A DNA stretch of 25,267 nt, taken from Clostridiales bacterium. GTDB lineage: Bacteria; Bacillota; Clostridia; Christensenellales; CAG-138. The stretch's first letter is position 1; the number at the start of each line of letters is the position of its first letter. Position numbers and translations under genes: made by a program. This document shows, piece after piece, positions 1 to 7,514 of the stretch. Under the pieces are notes generated by a model. The model did not search any database and was not told the DNA's origin. It saw nothing but the letters and a program-made list of their open reading frames with translations. The DNA is taken from NCBI GenBank assembly GCA_004556165.1, contig SFIR01000019.1:1-25267 (forward strand), written 5' to 3'.

Positions 1-2
1 CT

Positions 3-65
3 TGGGCGGAAGGGCTTCTGCTCCGTGCCGACGGGTATGTCTGTGATTTTTATAAAAAAGACTGA
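3..65 (+). CDS. 3' end of an unidentified upstream gene
   Basis: The frame starting at base 3 is open from the window edge to a TGA at 63-65 and gives a peptide ending in LRADGYVCDFYKKD. It looks like a protein C-terminus, but only about 20 residues are visible. Another frame is also open from base 1 and continues into the next gene, so the choice of frame rests on the next gene having its own well-placed ribosome binding site. No function can be assigned. Confidence 0.3.
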   Translation, partial: WAEGLLLRADGYVCDFYKKD

Positions 66-90
66 TATTTTCCCTCAAACCGTCAGTTTT

Positions 91-122
91 CACCTCCTGC
101 CAGGGCTACCAGGTAGGAGGTG
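91..122 (+). promoter_or_regulatory. Hairpin that sequesters a ribosome binding site
   Basis: CACCTCCTGCC at 91-101 pairs with GGTAGGAGGTG at 112-122 (11 bp with one G-U pair, 10-nt loop). The right arm contains the AGGAGGTG Shine-Dalgarno of the gene starting at 130, so in the folded mRNA the ribosome site would be masked. The pairing is visible in the sequence; translational control is inference. Confidence 0.5.
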
Positions 123-129
123 TATTTCT

Positions 130-342
130 ATGAACATTACACAGATACAGGGCGCGTTCCGCCCGGAACAGATGATAAAGCGTACCGACGATGATATGCG
201 CCGCGAATTCGCCTACATTGCTGCCGGACAGATCACGCAGAAACTGCTCGACAAGGGACTTATCACACCCGGCGAATTCGACAAGATCATGGCGAAAAAC
301 CGCGAAAAATTCTCGCCGGCAATCGCAAAGATTATGCCCTGA
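130..342 (+). CDS. Small SHOCT-like protein at the head of the recombinase cassette
   Basis: This encodes a 70-residue protein. ATG at 130 is chosen because AGGAGGTG at 115-122 sits 7 bases upstream; the frame is open further upstream but has no comparable site. The C-terminal half (about residues 38-60, QKLLDKGLITPGEFDKIMAK) has the short amphipathic helix, glycine turn and 'EF' pattern of SHOCT domains, which are small oligomerisation or tethering modules found at protein ends. Here the domain makes up most of the protein. It lies 67 bases upstream of the first serine recombinase on the same strand, suggesting an accessory role in the mobile element, for example as a small regulator. That role is inference; no catalytic motif is visible. 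Confidence 0.65.
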   Translation: MNITQIQGAFRPEQMIKRTDDDMRREFAYIAAGQITQKLLDKGLITPGEFDKIMAKNREKFSPAIAKIMP

Positions 343-409
343 ATGACTTGCTATTCCGGGCTTTCAGAGTGATATATACTATACCCCTTTAAGGACAGGA
401 GGCGAGACA

Positions 410-1945
410 ATGAAACGGATAACTAAGATTGACGCGGTGGCGAAGGAAACGAAAAAGCTGCGCGTGGCGGCCTACGCCAGGGTCTCCACGGACTCCGCCG
501 ACCAGCTCGTCAGTCTTGACGCGCAGAAGGAGCATTACGAACAGGTCATCAAAAACTGCCCCAACTGGGAATTCGCCGGACTTTATTATGACGAAGGGGT
601 CTCCGGCACAAAGATGGCCAAGCGCGACGGTCTGCTCCGTATGCTTGCGGACTGCGAACGCGGTCTTATCGACTACATCCTTGTAAAGTCCATCAGTCGC
701 TTCTCCCGCAACACGGTGGAGAGCGTGGAGACCGTCCGCAGGCTCAGCGCAATGGGCATTTATATTTTCTTTGAGAAGGAAAACATCGACACGGGCAAGA
801 TGGAGGGCGAAATGATGCTTTCCATCATGTCGAGCCTTGCAGAAGACGAATCCCGCTCCCTCTCGGAAAACAACAAATGGAGCATCCAGAAGCGCTTTCA
901 GAACGGCACCTATGTGATCGGCACTCCCGCCTACGGCTACAAAAACGTGGATGGGAAAATGGTCATCGACGAGGAAAAAGCTGCGATTGTGAGGCGTATG
1001 TTCGCCTCGGTCATGGAAGGCAAGTCCGGCGCAAAAATTGCAAGTGAGCTGCAGGCGGAAGGAATACCAACGGCGCGGGGCGGCAAATGGCAGAGTTCGG
1101 TCATCATCGGCATGATACGCAATGAGACCTACATCGGCGTCGCCGTTTTTCAGAAGACATATAAGGATGATCAGTTCAATTCCCGTGTGAACTACGGCGA
1201 AAGGGGCATGTACCGCATTGAGGGACATCACGAGCCTATCGTCAGCGAGGAGGTCTTCCGGGCGGCAAACTTTGCCGTCGACAACAATGCCAGGGAGAAA
1301 GGCATCACCAAGAGCCGTAAGTACACGAAACGGTACGCCTTGTCCGGTAAGGTGTTCTGCGGCGAGTGCGGCGGAAAATGCAAGCGCAAAAAGATATACG
1401 GCGAGGTCTGGTACGGCTGCGACACGCACGTCAAGGATAAAAAGAGATGCAGGCAGCTCCCGGTCCGGGCGGATATGGTCGAAGCCGCGTTCGTGAATAT
1501 GATGAATAAGCTGATCTATGGACGCGACGCCGTGCTTCTTCCCATGTCCGGAAGACTGCTTGGCGGCGGGAACACAGAAGTCCTTGGCCGCCTTGAGTCG
1601 CTGAACACCGAACTTGCGATGGTAGCCGAACGCAGACAGGCGGCGGATAAATTCTTTGCCAAAGGTCTGCTCGACGCCGCCGTGTACAGAGAGGAACTCG
1701 ATGTCTTGGCACAGAAGGAAAAGGAAATCAACGCCGCCCGCAACGGCATTGAGGGAGACCCGGATCTGGATTTTGACCGTCAGCTGGCTTTGAACGAACT
1801 GCTGAAGTACACGGCAAAGGCGGAACAGCTGACTGCATTTTCCGACGAGGTCTTCACTAAGCACGTTGACCGCGTCATCATTGTCAGCAGAAAGGAAGTC
1901 GGATTCGTCATGAAGTGCGGTCCCGTCTTCCGGGAAAGGATATGA
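410..1945 (+). CDS. Large serine recombinase 1
   Basis: This is a 511-residue large serine recombinase, the class that integrates and excises clostridial mobile elements by cutting both strands through a 5'-phosphoserine link. The N-terminal resolvase domain (about 17-165) carries ARVSTDS with the predicted catalytic Ser26, then DEGVSGT, and KSISRFSRN with the conserved arginines. The recombinase domain (about 175-290) has the YGY and NETYIG motifs. A zinc ribbon follows (about 315-350: CGECG, then a WYGC and KRC pair), then a helical coiled-coil region near 395-450. GGACAGGAGG lies just before the ATG. The stop is 4 bases before the next gene, so the three recombinase genes form one operon. 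Length and motifs are complete and no disruption is visible. Confidence 0.93.
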   Translation: MKRITKIDAVAKETKKLRVAAYARVSTDSADQLVSLDAQKEHYEQVIKNCPNWEFAGLYYDEGVSGTKMAKRDGLLRMLADCERGLIDYILVKSISRFSRNTVESVETVRRLSAMGIYIFFEKENIDTGKMEGEMMLSIMSSLAEDESRSLSENNKWSIQKRFQNGTYVIGTPAYGYKNVDGKMVIDEEKAAIVRRMFASVMEGKSGAKIASELQAEGIPTARGGKWQSSVIIGMIRNETYIGVAVFQKTYKDDQFNSRVNYGERGMYRIEGHHEPIVSEEVFRAANFAVDNNAREKGITKSRKYTKRYALSGKVFCGECGGKCKRKKIYGEVWYGCDTHVKDKKRCRQLPVRADMVEAAFVNMMNKLIYGRDAVLLPMSGRLLGGGNTEVLGRLESLNTELAMVAERRQAADKFFAKGLLDAAVYREELDVLAQKEKEINAARNGIEGDPDLDFDRQLALNELLKYTAKAEQLTAFSDEVFTKHVDRVIIVSRKEVGFVMKCGPVFRERI

Positions 1946-1949
1946 GACT

Positions 1950-2372
1950 ATGGAACACACACCGTTCGGATATGTGATCGTTGACGGCAGACCGAAGGTA
2001 CATGAAATGGAAGCGGCCAGGCTGACCACTCTTTACTCTTCGTATCTGCTCGGACTGTCACGCGAGAGTGCCGCCGAGGTGGCGGGCATAAAGGCAAATC
2101 ACACCGAGGTCAAGCGCATGCTTCAGAACGTGCATTATCTTGGGGACGACGTTTACCCACGGATCATCGATGATGATATTTTTAATGCCGTGCAGGCTGA
2201 ACGGCAGCGGCGGGAGAAGGCACTCGGCAGAGACAACATTCCGCCGAAGGAAAAACCCGTTCCCGTAATATTTACGGAGTTCAGAATGAAAAAAGCAACG
2301 AAGAAAATAACCGACCCAATTGCGCAGGCTGAGTACGCATACAGTCGGATCGAAGGCAAGGTGAACGAATAA
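1950..2372 (+). CDS. Recombinase-domain protein lacking a catalytic domain
   Basis: This 140-residue protein resembles only the middle 'recombinase' domain of large serine recombinases: HTPFGYVIVDG at the start, then HYLGDDVYPRIIDDDIF, matching the NEKYIGDALLQ...I..ETF segment of the full-length neighbours. It has no resolvase domain, catalytic serine or zinc ribbon. It begins 4 bases after recombinase 1, and its TAA overlaps the ATG of recombinase 2 by one base (TAATG), indicating coupled translation. A homologue of nearly equal length occupies the same slot in the second cassette (11409-11825), so it is a maintained gene, not a decayed fragment. A DNA-binding accessory or directionality role is plausible but unproven. 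Confidence 0.85.
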   Translation: MEHTPFGYVIVDGRPKVHEMEAARLTTLYSSYLLGLSRESAAEVAGIKANHTEVKRMLQNVHYLGDDVYPRIIDDDIFNAVQAERQRREKALGRDNIPPKEKPVPVIFTEFRMKKATKKITDPIAQAEYAYSRIEGKVNE

Positions 2373-3931
2373 TGGCAATGGCTCAGAATATCACATTCAT
2401 TCCAGCGGTAAAAACTGTGGGAACGCAGAAACCGGCGGAGAAAAAACAGAAGGTGCGCGTCGCAGCCTACTGCCGTGTTTCCACGGAGTTCGAGGAACAG
2501 GAATCGAGCTACGAAACGCAGGTGGCGCATTACACCTCCTACATCAACGGCAACCCGGAATGGGAAATGGTCGAGGTGTATGCGGACAACGGCATCTCCG
2601 GCACACGCACGGCAAAGCGGGAGGCTTTCAACCGTATGATAAAGGACTGCGAGGCCGGCCGAATCGACATGATCATTACGAAGTCGATCAGCCGCTTCTC
2701 CCGCAACACAGTCGACTGCCTCAAATATACGCGGAAGCTGAAGGAAATGAATATAGCCGTATTCTTCGAGAAGGAGAACATCAATACGCTCGACGCCAAG
2801 GGCGAGGTGCTTATGACGATCATGGCGGCGCTGGCGCAGCAGGAGTCCGAATCCCTGTCGGCGAATGTCCGCCTCGGTATCCAGTTCCGTAATCAGCAGG
2901 GCAAGGTTCAGGTCAACCACAACTGGTTTCTCGGCTATACGAAGGACGAAAGCGGAAAGCTGGTCATCGTGCCGGAGGAGGCCGAGGTAGTCAGACGGAT
3001 TTACCGCGAATACCTGGAAGGGGCAAGTTTTGTAAAGATACGGCGCGGGCTTGAGGCTGACGGCATTCTCAACGGCGCGAAACATGCCCGCTGGCATGAA
3101 ACGAACATCAAGCAGATACTCACCAACGAAAAATACATCGGTGACGCTCTCCTTCAGAAGACCTATACGGTAAGCGTCCTTGACAAAAAGCGTAGCCGGA
3201 ACGATGGCGTGATGCCGAAATACTACGTGGAAGGCTGCCACGAACCCATCATCGACAGGGAGACCTTCCTCCTGGTTCAGGAGGAAATCGCGAGGCGGTC
3301 ATCCCTTTACAAGGGCGGCAAAAAGCGTGTCTACAGTTCAAAATACGCTCTTTCCGGAAACGTGGTCTGCGGCCACTGCGGAAATATTTACAGGCGGGTC
3401 GTATGGTACACCGGGGGTGAGAAACCTGTGGTGTGGCGGTGTGTAAGCAGGCTTACCCCAGGACAGGAATGCCCCGCGAGGACAGTGTCGGAGGAAGACC
3501 TTCATTCCGCGATAGCCTCCGCCGTGAATATGGCCTATGCCAACAGAAATGAGATCATTCCGGTTCTGAAGGAGAACATCGAGAGTGTTGTCGGTTGCAA
3601 TATCGATGAGGAGATCGAGGTTATCGATAACATGATCCGCAAGAGTCAGATGGATCTCCTCGATGCCGGCAAGGACGAGGAGAGAATTCAGGAAATCGGA
3701 GAAAGGATCGTCTCCCTGCGCGAAAGGCGGCAGAACGTTCTCACGCAGGCGGCGCTTCGGAAGGACGAGATTGACAGGATAAAGGCTATGATCAGCTTCA
3801 TAGCGGAACAGACCGGCGAGGCGGAATACAGTGAGGCACTCGTCCGCAGCATGGTCGAAAAGGTCACGATCCACGATGACAAAATCACGGTCGAGTTCAA
3901 ATCCGGTCTGGCAATAGACGTGGAAGTATAA
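2372..3931 (+). CDS. Large serine recombinase 2
   Basis: This is a 519-residue large serine recombinase. The resolvase domain (about 28-175) has AAYCRVSTE with predicted nucleophile Ser37, NGISGT, and KSISRFSRN. The recombinase domain (about 180-310) contains HNWFLGYTKDE and NEKYIGDALLQKTY. The zinc ribbon (about 335-375) has CGHCG, later WRC and a further Cys in GQECPAR, followed by a helical coiled-coil region and a C-terminal strand ending EFKSGLAIDVEV. It starts by one-base overlap with the preceding gene. It is closely similar in layout to the - strand recombinase at 9847-11409. It is the last gene of its cassette and is followed by an intrinsic terminator. Confidence 0.93.
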   Translation: MAMAQNITFIPAVKTVGTQKPAEKKQKVRVAAYCRVSTEFEEQESSYETQVAHYTSYINGNPEWEMVEVYADNGISGTRTAKREAFNRMIKDCEAGRIDMIITKSISRFSRNTVDCLKYTRKLKEMNIAVFFEKENINTLDAKGEVLMTIMAALAQQESESLSANVRLGIQFRNQQGKVQVNHNWFLGYTKDESGKLVIVPEEAEVVRRIYREYLEGASFVKIRRGLEADGILNGAKHARWHETNIKQILTNEKYIGDALLQKTYTVSVLDKKRSRNDGVMPKYYVEGCHEPIIDRETFLLVQEEIARRSSLYKGGKKRVYSSKYALSGNVVCGHCGNIYRRVVWYTGGEKPVVWRCVSRLTPGQECPARTVSEEDLHSAIASAVNMAYANRNEIIPVLKENIESVVGCNIDEEIEVIDNMIRKSQMDLLDAGKDEERIQEIGERIVSLRERRQNVLTQAALRKDEIDRIKAMISFIAEQTGEAEYSEALVRSMVEKVTIHDDKITVEFKSGLAIDVEV

Positions 3932-3947
3932 AACATATAACAGCATG

Positions 3948-3979
3948 AGGCGCTCGGAGCATATCCGGGCGTCTTTTTT
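3948..3979 (+). terminator. Intrinsic terminator of the left recombinase cassette
   Basis: AGGCGCTCGG (3948-3957) pairs with CCGGGCGTCT (3965-3974) over 10 bp including two G-U pairs. The loop is 7 nt and the stem is followed by a run of T. It lies 17 bases after the recombinase 2 stop and separates that operon from the promoter at 3990. Confidence 0.75.
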
Positions 3980-3989
3980 ACTGTATGTA

Positions 3990-4018
3990 TTGAAAATTTC
4001 ATAAACTTGTGGTACAAT
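3990..4018 (+). promoter_or_regulatory. Promoter of the XRE/DUF262 operon
   Basis: TTGAAA at 3990-3995, a 17-base spacer, and TACAAT at 4013-4018 make a good sigma-A type promoter about 50 bases before the XRE gene. It follows a terminator directly, so the four-gene operon has its own transcription start. Confidence 0.7.
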
Positions 4019-4066
4019 GAATTATCTTGTAAGTGCAATCGTATTTCACCGGAAGCGAGGTGCGTT

Positions 4067-4282
4067 ATGGTAAAGAATGATTTTGATATAGATGTAAAGG
4101 TCAAATGTCTGGAAGAGCGTGTCACCCAGGCGCAGCTTGCCGAGATGGTAGGGACTTCCGCTCCGTACATCAGCAGGCTCATAAACAAGAAGGATGGCAT
4201 CGTCAACAAGGTATTCGTCGAGATGCTTGAGAAGCTGGGCTACGATATCCAGATTACGTATGTTAAGAAAACGGAAAACTAA
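4067..4282 (+). CDS. Small XRE-type helix-turn-helix regulator
   Basis: This 71-residue protein is almost entirely one helix-turn-helix domain: TQAQLAEMVGTSAPYISRLI (about residues 21-40) gives the scaffold and recognition helices of the Cro/cI (XRE) family. ATG at 4067 is chosen because GAAGCGAGGTG lies just upstream; the frame extends to 4007, but that start overlaps the promoter region. It is first in an operon with a DUF262 protein and two unknown genes, 16 bases before the next start. A repressor in this position usually autoregulates a toxin or defence operon; this is inference, and no clear palindromic operator was identified. Confidence 0.82.
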   Translation: MVKNDFDIDVKVKCLEERVTQAQLAEMVGTSAPYISRLINKKDGIVNKVFVEMLEKLGYDIQITYVKKTEN

Positions 4283-4298
4283 CGAGGGGTAAATAGAT

Positions 4299-6047
4299 AT
4301 GGCTTATGAAACTCCACTGACCATCGCGGAAGTGATGAGAGATATTTCAAACAACAAATACGTCCTGCCTTCTATCCAGAGGGAGTATGTATGGGATACG
4401 GAACAGATTGAGACCTTGTTCGACAGTCTGATGCAGGATTATCCAATCGGAGCGTTTCTGTTCTGGGAAATCGAGAAATCAAGGCTGCAGGATTACGATT
4501 TCTATGAATTCCTGCGAAATTATCATGAGAAGAACAATACACATAACAAGAAGGTTGATCTCAAGGGTTCCGACGGTGTTACCGCAGTTCTTGACGGACA
4601 GCAGCGTTTGACCTCTATTTATATAGGCCTTAAAGGCTCATATGCCTATCGGCTGAAATACAAACAGAAGAAAAGCGAGAGCGCATACCCGGTCAGATAT
4701 TTGTATCTGAACCTTATTGAAGATGCCCAGGACGAAACAAACAGATATGATTTCCGCTTTTTGACGGACAAAGAGTTCAAGGGGATGAGCGGTGGATATT
4801 GGTATCGTGTAGGCGATATTCTCAATATGACTCAGCCCGGAGAAACCTCGCAATATGTCCTGGATCATATTGCTTTCGCGGGGACGTTCACAAAGGAACA
4901 GACGATGCACGCAAATAATACGCTTCAGAAACTCTACAACGTTGTCCACACGGATAAAACCCTTAGTTACTATAAAGAGAAGGCCGTAGAGCTGGATAAG
5001 GTCCTCAATATTTTCATCCGCGTTAACAGTGGAGGTACGGTACTTACATATTCCGACCTTCTACTCTCCATTGCATCGGCTCAGTGGGAGAACCATGACG
5101 CGAGAGAAGAAATCACAGATTTTGTCGATGATGTTAATTCTATCGGTGGCGGTTTCCGTATCAATAAAGACTTCGTGCTGAAAACGGCGCTCGTGTTGAC
5201 AGATTTCCCAAATATTGCATTCAAGGTCGATAATTTCAATAAGCCGAATATGATGAAAATCGAGGCAAACTGGGAGAACATAAAGCGGGCAATAAAGCAG
5301 GCTGTGAATCTGGTCTCCTCATTCGGATTTACCGGAGAGACATTGAGTTCAAACAACGCCCTCATTCCTATTGCGTATTATCTGCACACAATAGGCATGC
5401 CGGATAATTTTGTCGAATCCGGGGCGAATAAGGATAACCGTGCAAAGATAAAGAAATGGCTTATCATGGCTCTGCTAAAGAAAGCGTTCAGCGGGCAGCC
5501 GGATAATGTAATAAGACCCATCCGAGACATCATACGCGAAAACGGAAATAATGAGTTCCCAATCACACAGATTATCGACAAGTTCAAGGGTACGAACAAG
5601 TCCATCCAGTTCACCGATGACGATATTGATGAGTATCTGCTCAAGCTGAAGTACGGCAAGAGCGAGACGCTGTCTGCGCTTATGCTTCTGTATCCTTCAC
5701 TCGACTTTGGCAACAGATTCCATGAAGACCATATGTATCCGAAGAGCAAATTCAGAAAATCATATCTTCGCAAAATGGGCGTGCCAGAGGATCAGCTTGA
5801 TACCTATATTGACTCCGTAAACGATATAAGCAATCTTCAGCTTCTTGCTGCACAGTTAAACGAGGAAAAACTCAACTCCGATTTTGATGTGTGGTTCAAC
5901 ACTCAATATCCGACGGATACTGATAAGATCCAGTACCGTACGATTCATTATCTGCCGGATATGGATTATACTTATCCAAACTTCCTTACATTCCTGGATA
6001 AAAGAAAACAGTTGCTTCGTAAAAAGCTGGCTGAGTTATTGCTGTAA
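4299..6047 (+). CDS. DUF262/DUF1524 (GmrSD-like) nuclease protein
   Basis: This 582-residue protein has the two-domain layout of GmrSD-type enzymes. The N-terminal DUF262 domain (about 1-270) has LPSIQREYVW at 23-32, YPIGAFLFWE at 48-57, and the signature DGQQRLTS at 99-106, which in the family belongs to a ParB-like nucleotide-binding site. The C-terminal part has a DUF1524/HNH-like nuclease signature: DHMYP with His478 and Pro481, and a downstream SNLQLL with Asn512. Known relatives (GmrSD, BrxU, SspE) restrict modified or phosphorothioated phage DNA. It starts 16 bases after the XRE gene and ends 24 bases before the next gene. The domain call is well supported; the substrate is unknown, and its two partner genes are not part of the classical GmrSD system. 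Confidence 0.85.
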   Translation: MAYETPLTIAEVMRDISNNKYVLPSIQREYVWDTEQIETLFDSLMQDYPIGAFLFWEIEKSRLQDYDFYEFLRNYHEKNNTHNKKVDLKGSDGVTAVLDGQQRLTSIYIGLKGSYAYRLKYKQKKSESAYPVRYLYLNLIEDAQDETNRYDFRFLTDKEFKGMSGGYWYRVGDILNMTQPGETSQYVLDHIAFAGTFTKEQTMHANNTLQKLYNVVHTDKTLSYYKEKAVELDKVLNIFIRVNSGGTVLTYSDLLLSIASAQWENHDAREEITDFVDDVNSIGGGFRINKDFVLKTALVLTDFPNIAFKVDNFNKPNMMKIEANWENIKRAIKQAVNLVSSFGFTGETLSSNNALIPIAYYLHTIGMPDNFVESGANKDNRAKIKKWLIMALLKKAFSGQPDNVIRPIRDIIRENGNNEFPITQIIDKFKGTNKSIQFTDDDIDEYLLKLKYGKSETLSALMLLYPSLDFGNRFHEDHMYPKSKFRKSYLRKMGVPEDQLDTYIDSVNDISNLQLLAAQLNEEKLNSDFDVWFNTQYPTDTDKIQYRTIHYLPDMDYTYPNFLTFLDKRKQLLRKKLAELLL

Positions 6048-6071
6048 AAACCTATTTGGAGGTGATGAGTG

Positions 6072-7514
6072 ATGCCACATGTTGTTGTTCTTGAACTAAC
6101 TGCCGGAAAAAACAATTTTGAATTCGCGCAGAACATTGAGACGGCGTTATCAAGTGCTGAAACAGATTTGCATGAGCTTGAAGACAAAATCGCTGAGACT
6201 GAAGAAACCGTGAAGGCTCTGACCCCTGAATGCGATAAATCGGATTATATTCTGTCTGCATCAAGCGGTGCGCTTTGTGGGATCATGGATATCTTCCTTG
6301 TAGGGAAACCGGGAGAGTCTCCCATAGGGGATTTGACAGATAAATGGTTTGCTGAAAGGACAAAGTCCTTCGCAAAATTGTGCAAATGGGACAGCACTAA
6401 GGATGATTCTCTAAAATCTGCAATAAAACATCTGGAGAAGAAATTCAAAATACCCTACGATCAAAGTGTCGGAGGCAGTATTTTTCATGAGTTGATAAAT
6501 CTGACCCCTGACAATCATCATTTCAAATCGTTAGGTCATAATCCGACGATTCTCGGCCTGTTCTTTTCCATTCTCAATCAGTTTACGAACACGTCAAGTT
6601 TTGTCTCCGAAGGTGAATTGATTACCCTTAATAATTCGGACGGAAAATTTGAGCTTGAGGGGCATAATGTTCCAAGCAAACTGTTTTGTGGATTTGTCAA
6701 CTGGTTAGGGCATTTGGTTTCCGATGTTTCCGGGGCATCCAGCAGCAAAGGCCGCGGCATGGGCATTCCTTCTCCGATATGGAGCTGGACAAACGATGTT
6801 ATTGCAATAAAAAGGAAAATTGGTATTCCTGCGTCTGAGTTTGACAAAACGACTAACGAATTGGCACTGCAGATTTTCAAGGAAGGCTACGACACCAGGT
6901 TCCAGACCGCCCAGACCATCCCGGTCTTTATAAACGAGATGATTGTAAGGGTGTTCTATTGTGTCAGGAGGACAATACGGTATTTTGCTGTAACGCCAAA
7001 AGACGACCGCTCTTTCAAAACGATGTGGAAAGCGTGTGAACCTTTCTCGAATGCTACTGTGAAAAGAATGCTGACAGTGGCGCACGGAACTTTCTGTTTG
7101 GTAGATATCGGTGATGCAACGATTCGCGGTTTTGCGACCGGCGGCGGTTATTTCAATGCTGCGGAGTTTTTCATGCGGCTTAACATTGTCGGCGTTGGAC
7201 GGTTCACCATTTCCCTGTATGGGGAGGTCAAACGTGGCGTCAAGAAATCTGACGCGAAAGAAAATGTATACTTCTTCAAACGGGAGAAGTTGATTGTTGA
7301 AAACTATATCGAAGGGCTACGCTGTTTGTCAGAGGTTTATGATGATAGGCTCTTGCTGACATTCATAGATGACCTCAAGAGCAGTGATGCTTATATACAG
7401 GCTTTTGAAAAGTCTGCTTTGCTTGCGGCAAAACGAAATGTACCTGAAAAGGATATACTGAGGACAAAATCCGACATAGATAATTATTTTCGCAGAGGAA
7501 CTGAAAATGGCTAA
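6072..7514 (+). CDS. Unknown 480-residue protein, third gene of the putative defence operon
   Basis: Function not recognised. ATG at 6072 is chosen because TTGGAGGTG (6056-6064) lies at good spacing. Residues about 20-50 are Glu/Lys-rich and heptad-like (short coiled coil). A glycine-containing hydrophobic stretch follows (SASSGALCGIMDIFLVGKPG), then a mixed alpha/beta body with conserved-looking segments such as HNPTILGLFFSILNQF, a glycine/serine patch near SSKGRGMGIPSP, and FINEMIVRVFYCVRR. No nuclease, kinase or ATPase motif stands out. Its last 8 bases overlap the start of the next gene, so the two are translationally coupled and probably act together. My impression, unverified, is that similar hypothetical proteins recur beside glycine-rich membrane proteins in gut bacteria. 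A sensor or regulatory partner is only a guess. Confidence 0.75.
   Translation: MPHVVVLELTAGKNNFEFAQNIETALSSAETDLHELEDKIAETEETVKALTPECDKSDYILSASSGALCGIMDIFLVGKPGESPIGDLTDKWFAERTKSFAKLCKWDSTKDDSLKSAIKHLEKKFKIPYDQSVGGSIFHELINLTPDNHHFKSLGHNPTILGLFFSILNQFTNTSSFVSEGELITLNNSDGKFELEGHNVPSKLFCGFVNWLGHLVSDVSGASSSKGRGMGIPSPIWSWTNDVIAIKRKIGIPASEFDKTTNELALQIFKEGYDTRFQTAQTIPVFINEMIVRVFYCVRRTIRYFAVTPKDDRSFKTMWKACEPFSNATVKRMLTVAHGTFCLVDIGDATIRGFATGGGYFNAAEFFMRLNIVGVGRFTISLYGEVKRGVKKSDAKENVYFFKREKLIVENYIEGLRCLSEVYDDRLLLTFIDDLKSSDAYIQAFEKSALLAAKRNVPEKDILRTKSDIDNYFRRGTENG

Noticed and set aside
389..2029. Long - strand open frame opposite recombinase 1, and similar ones at 2153-3241, 10381-11244, 19648-20763 and 20998-22254
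   Set aside because: They mirror real genes with recognised domains on the other strand, lack ribosome sites and show no domain of their own; they arise from codon bias.
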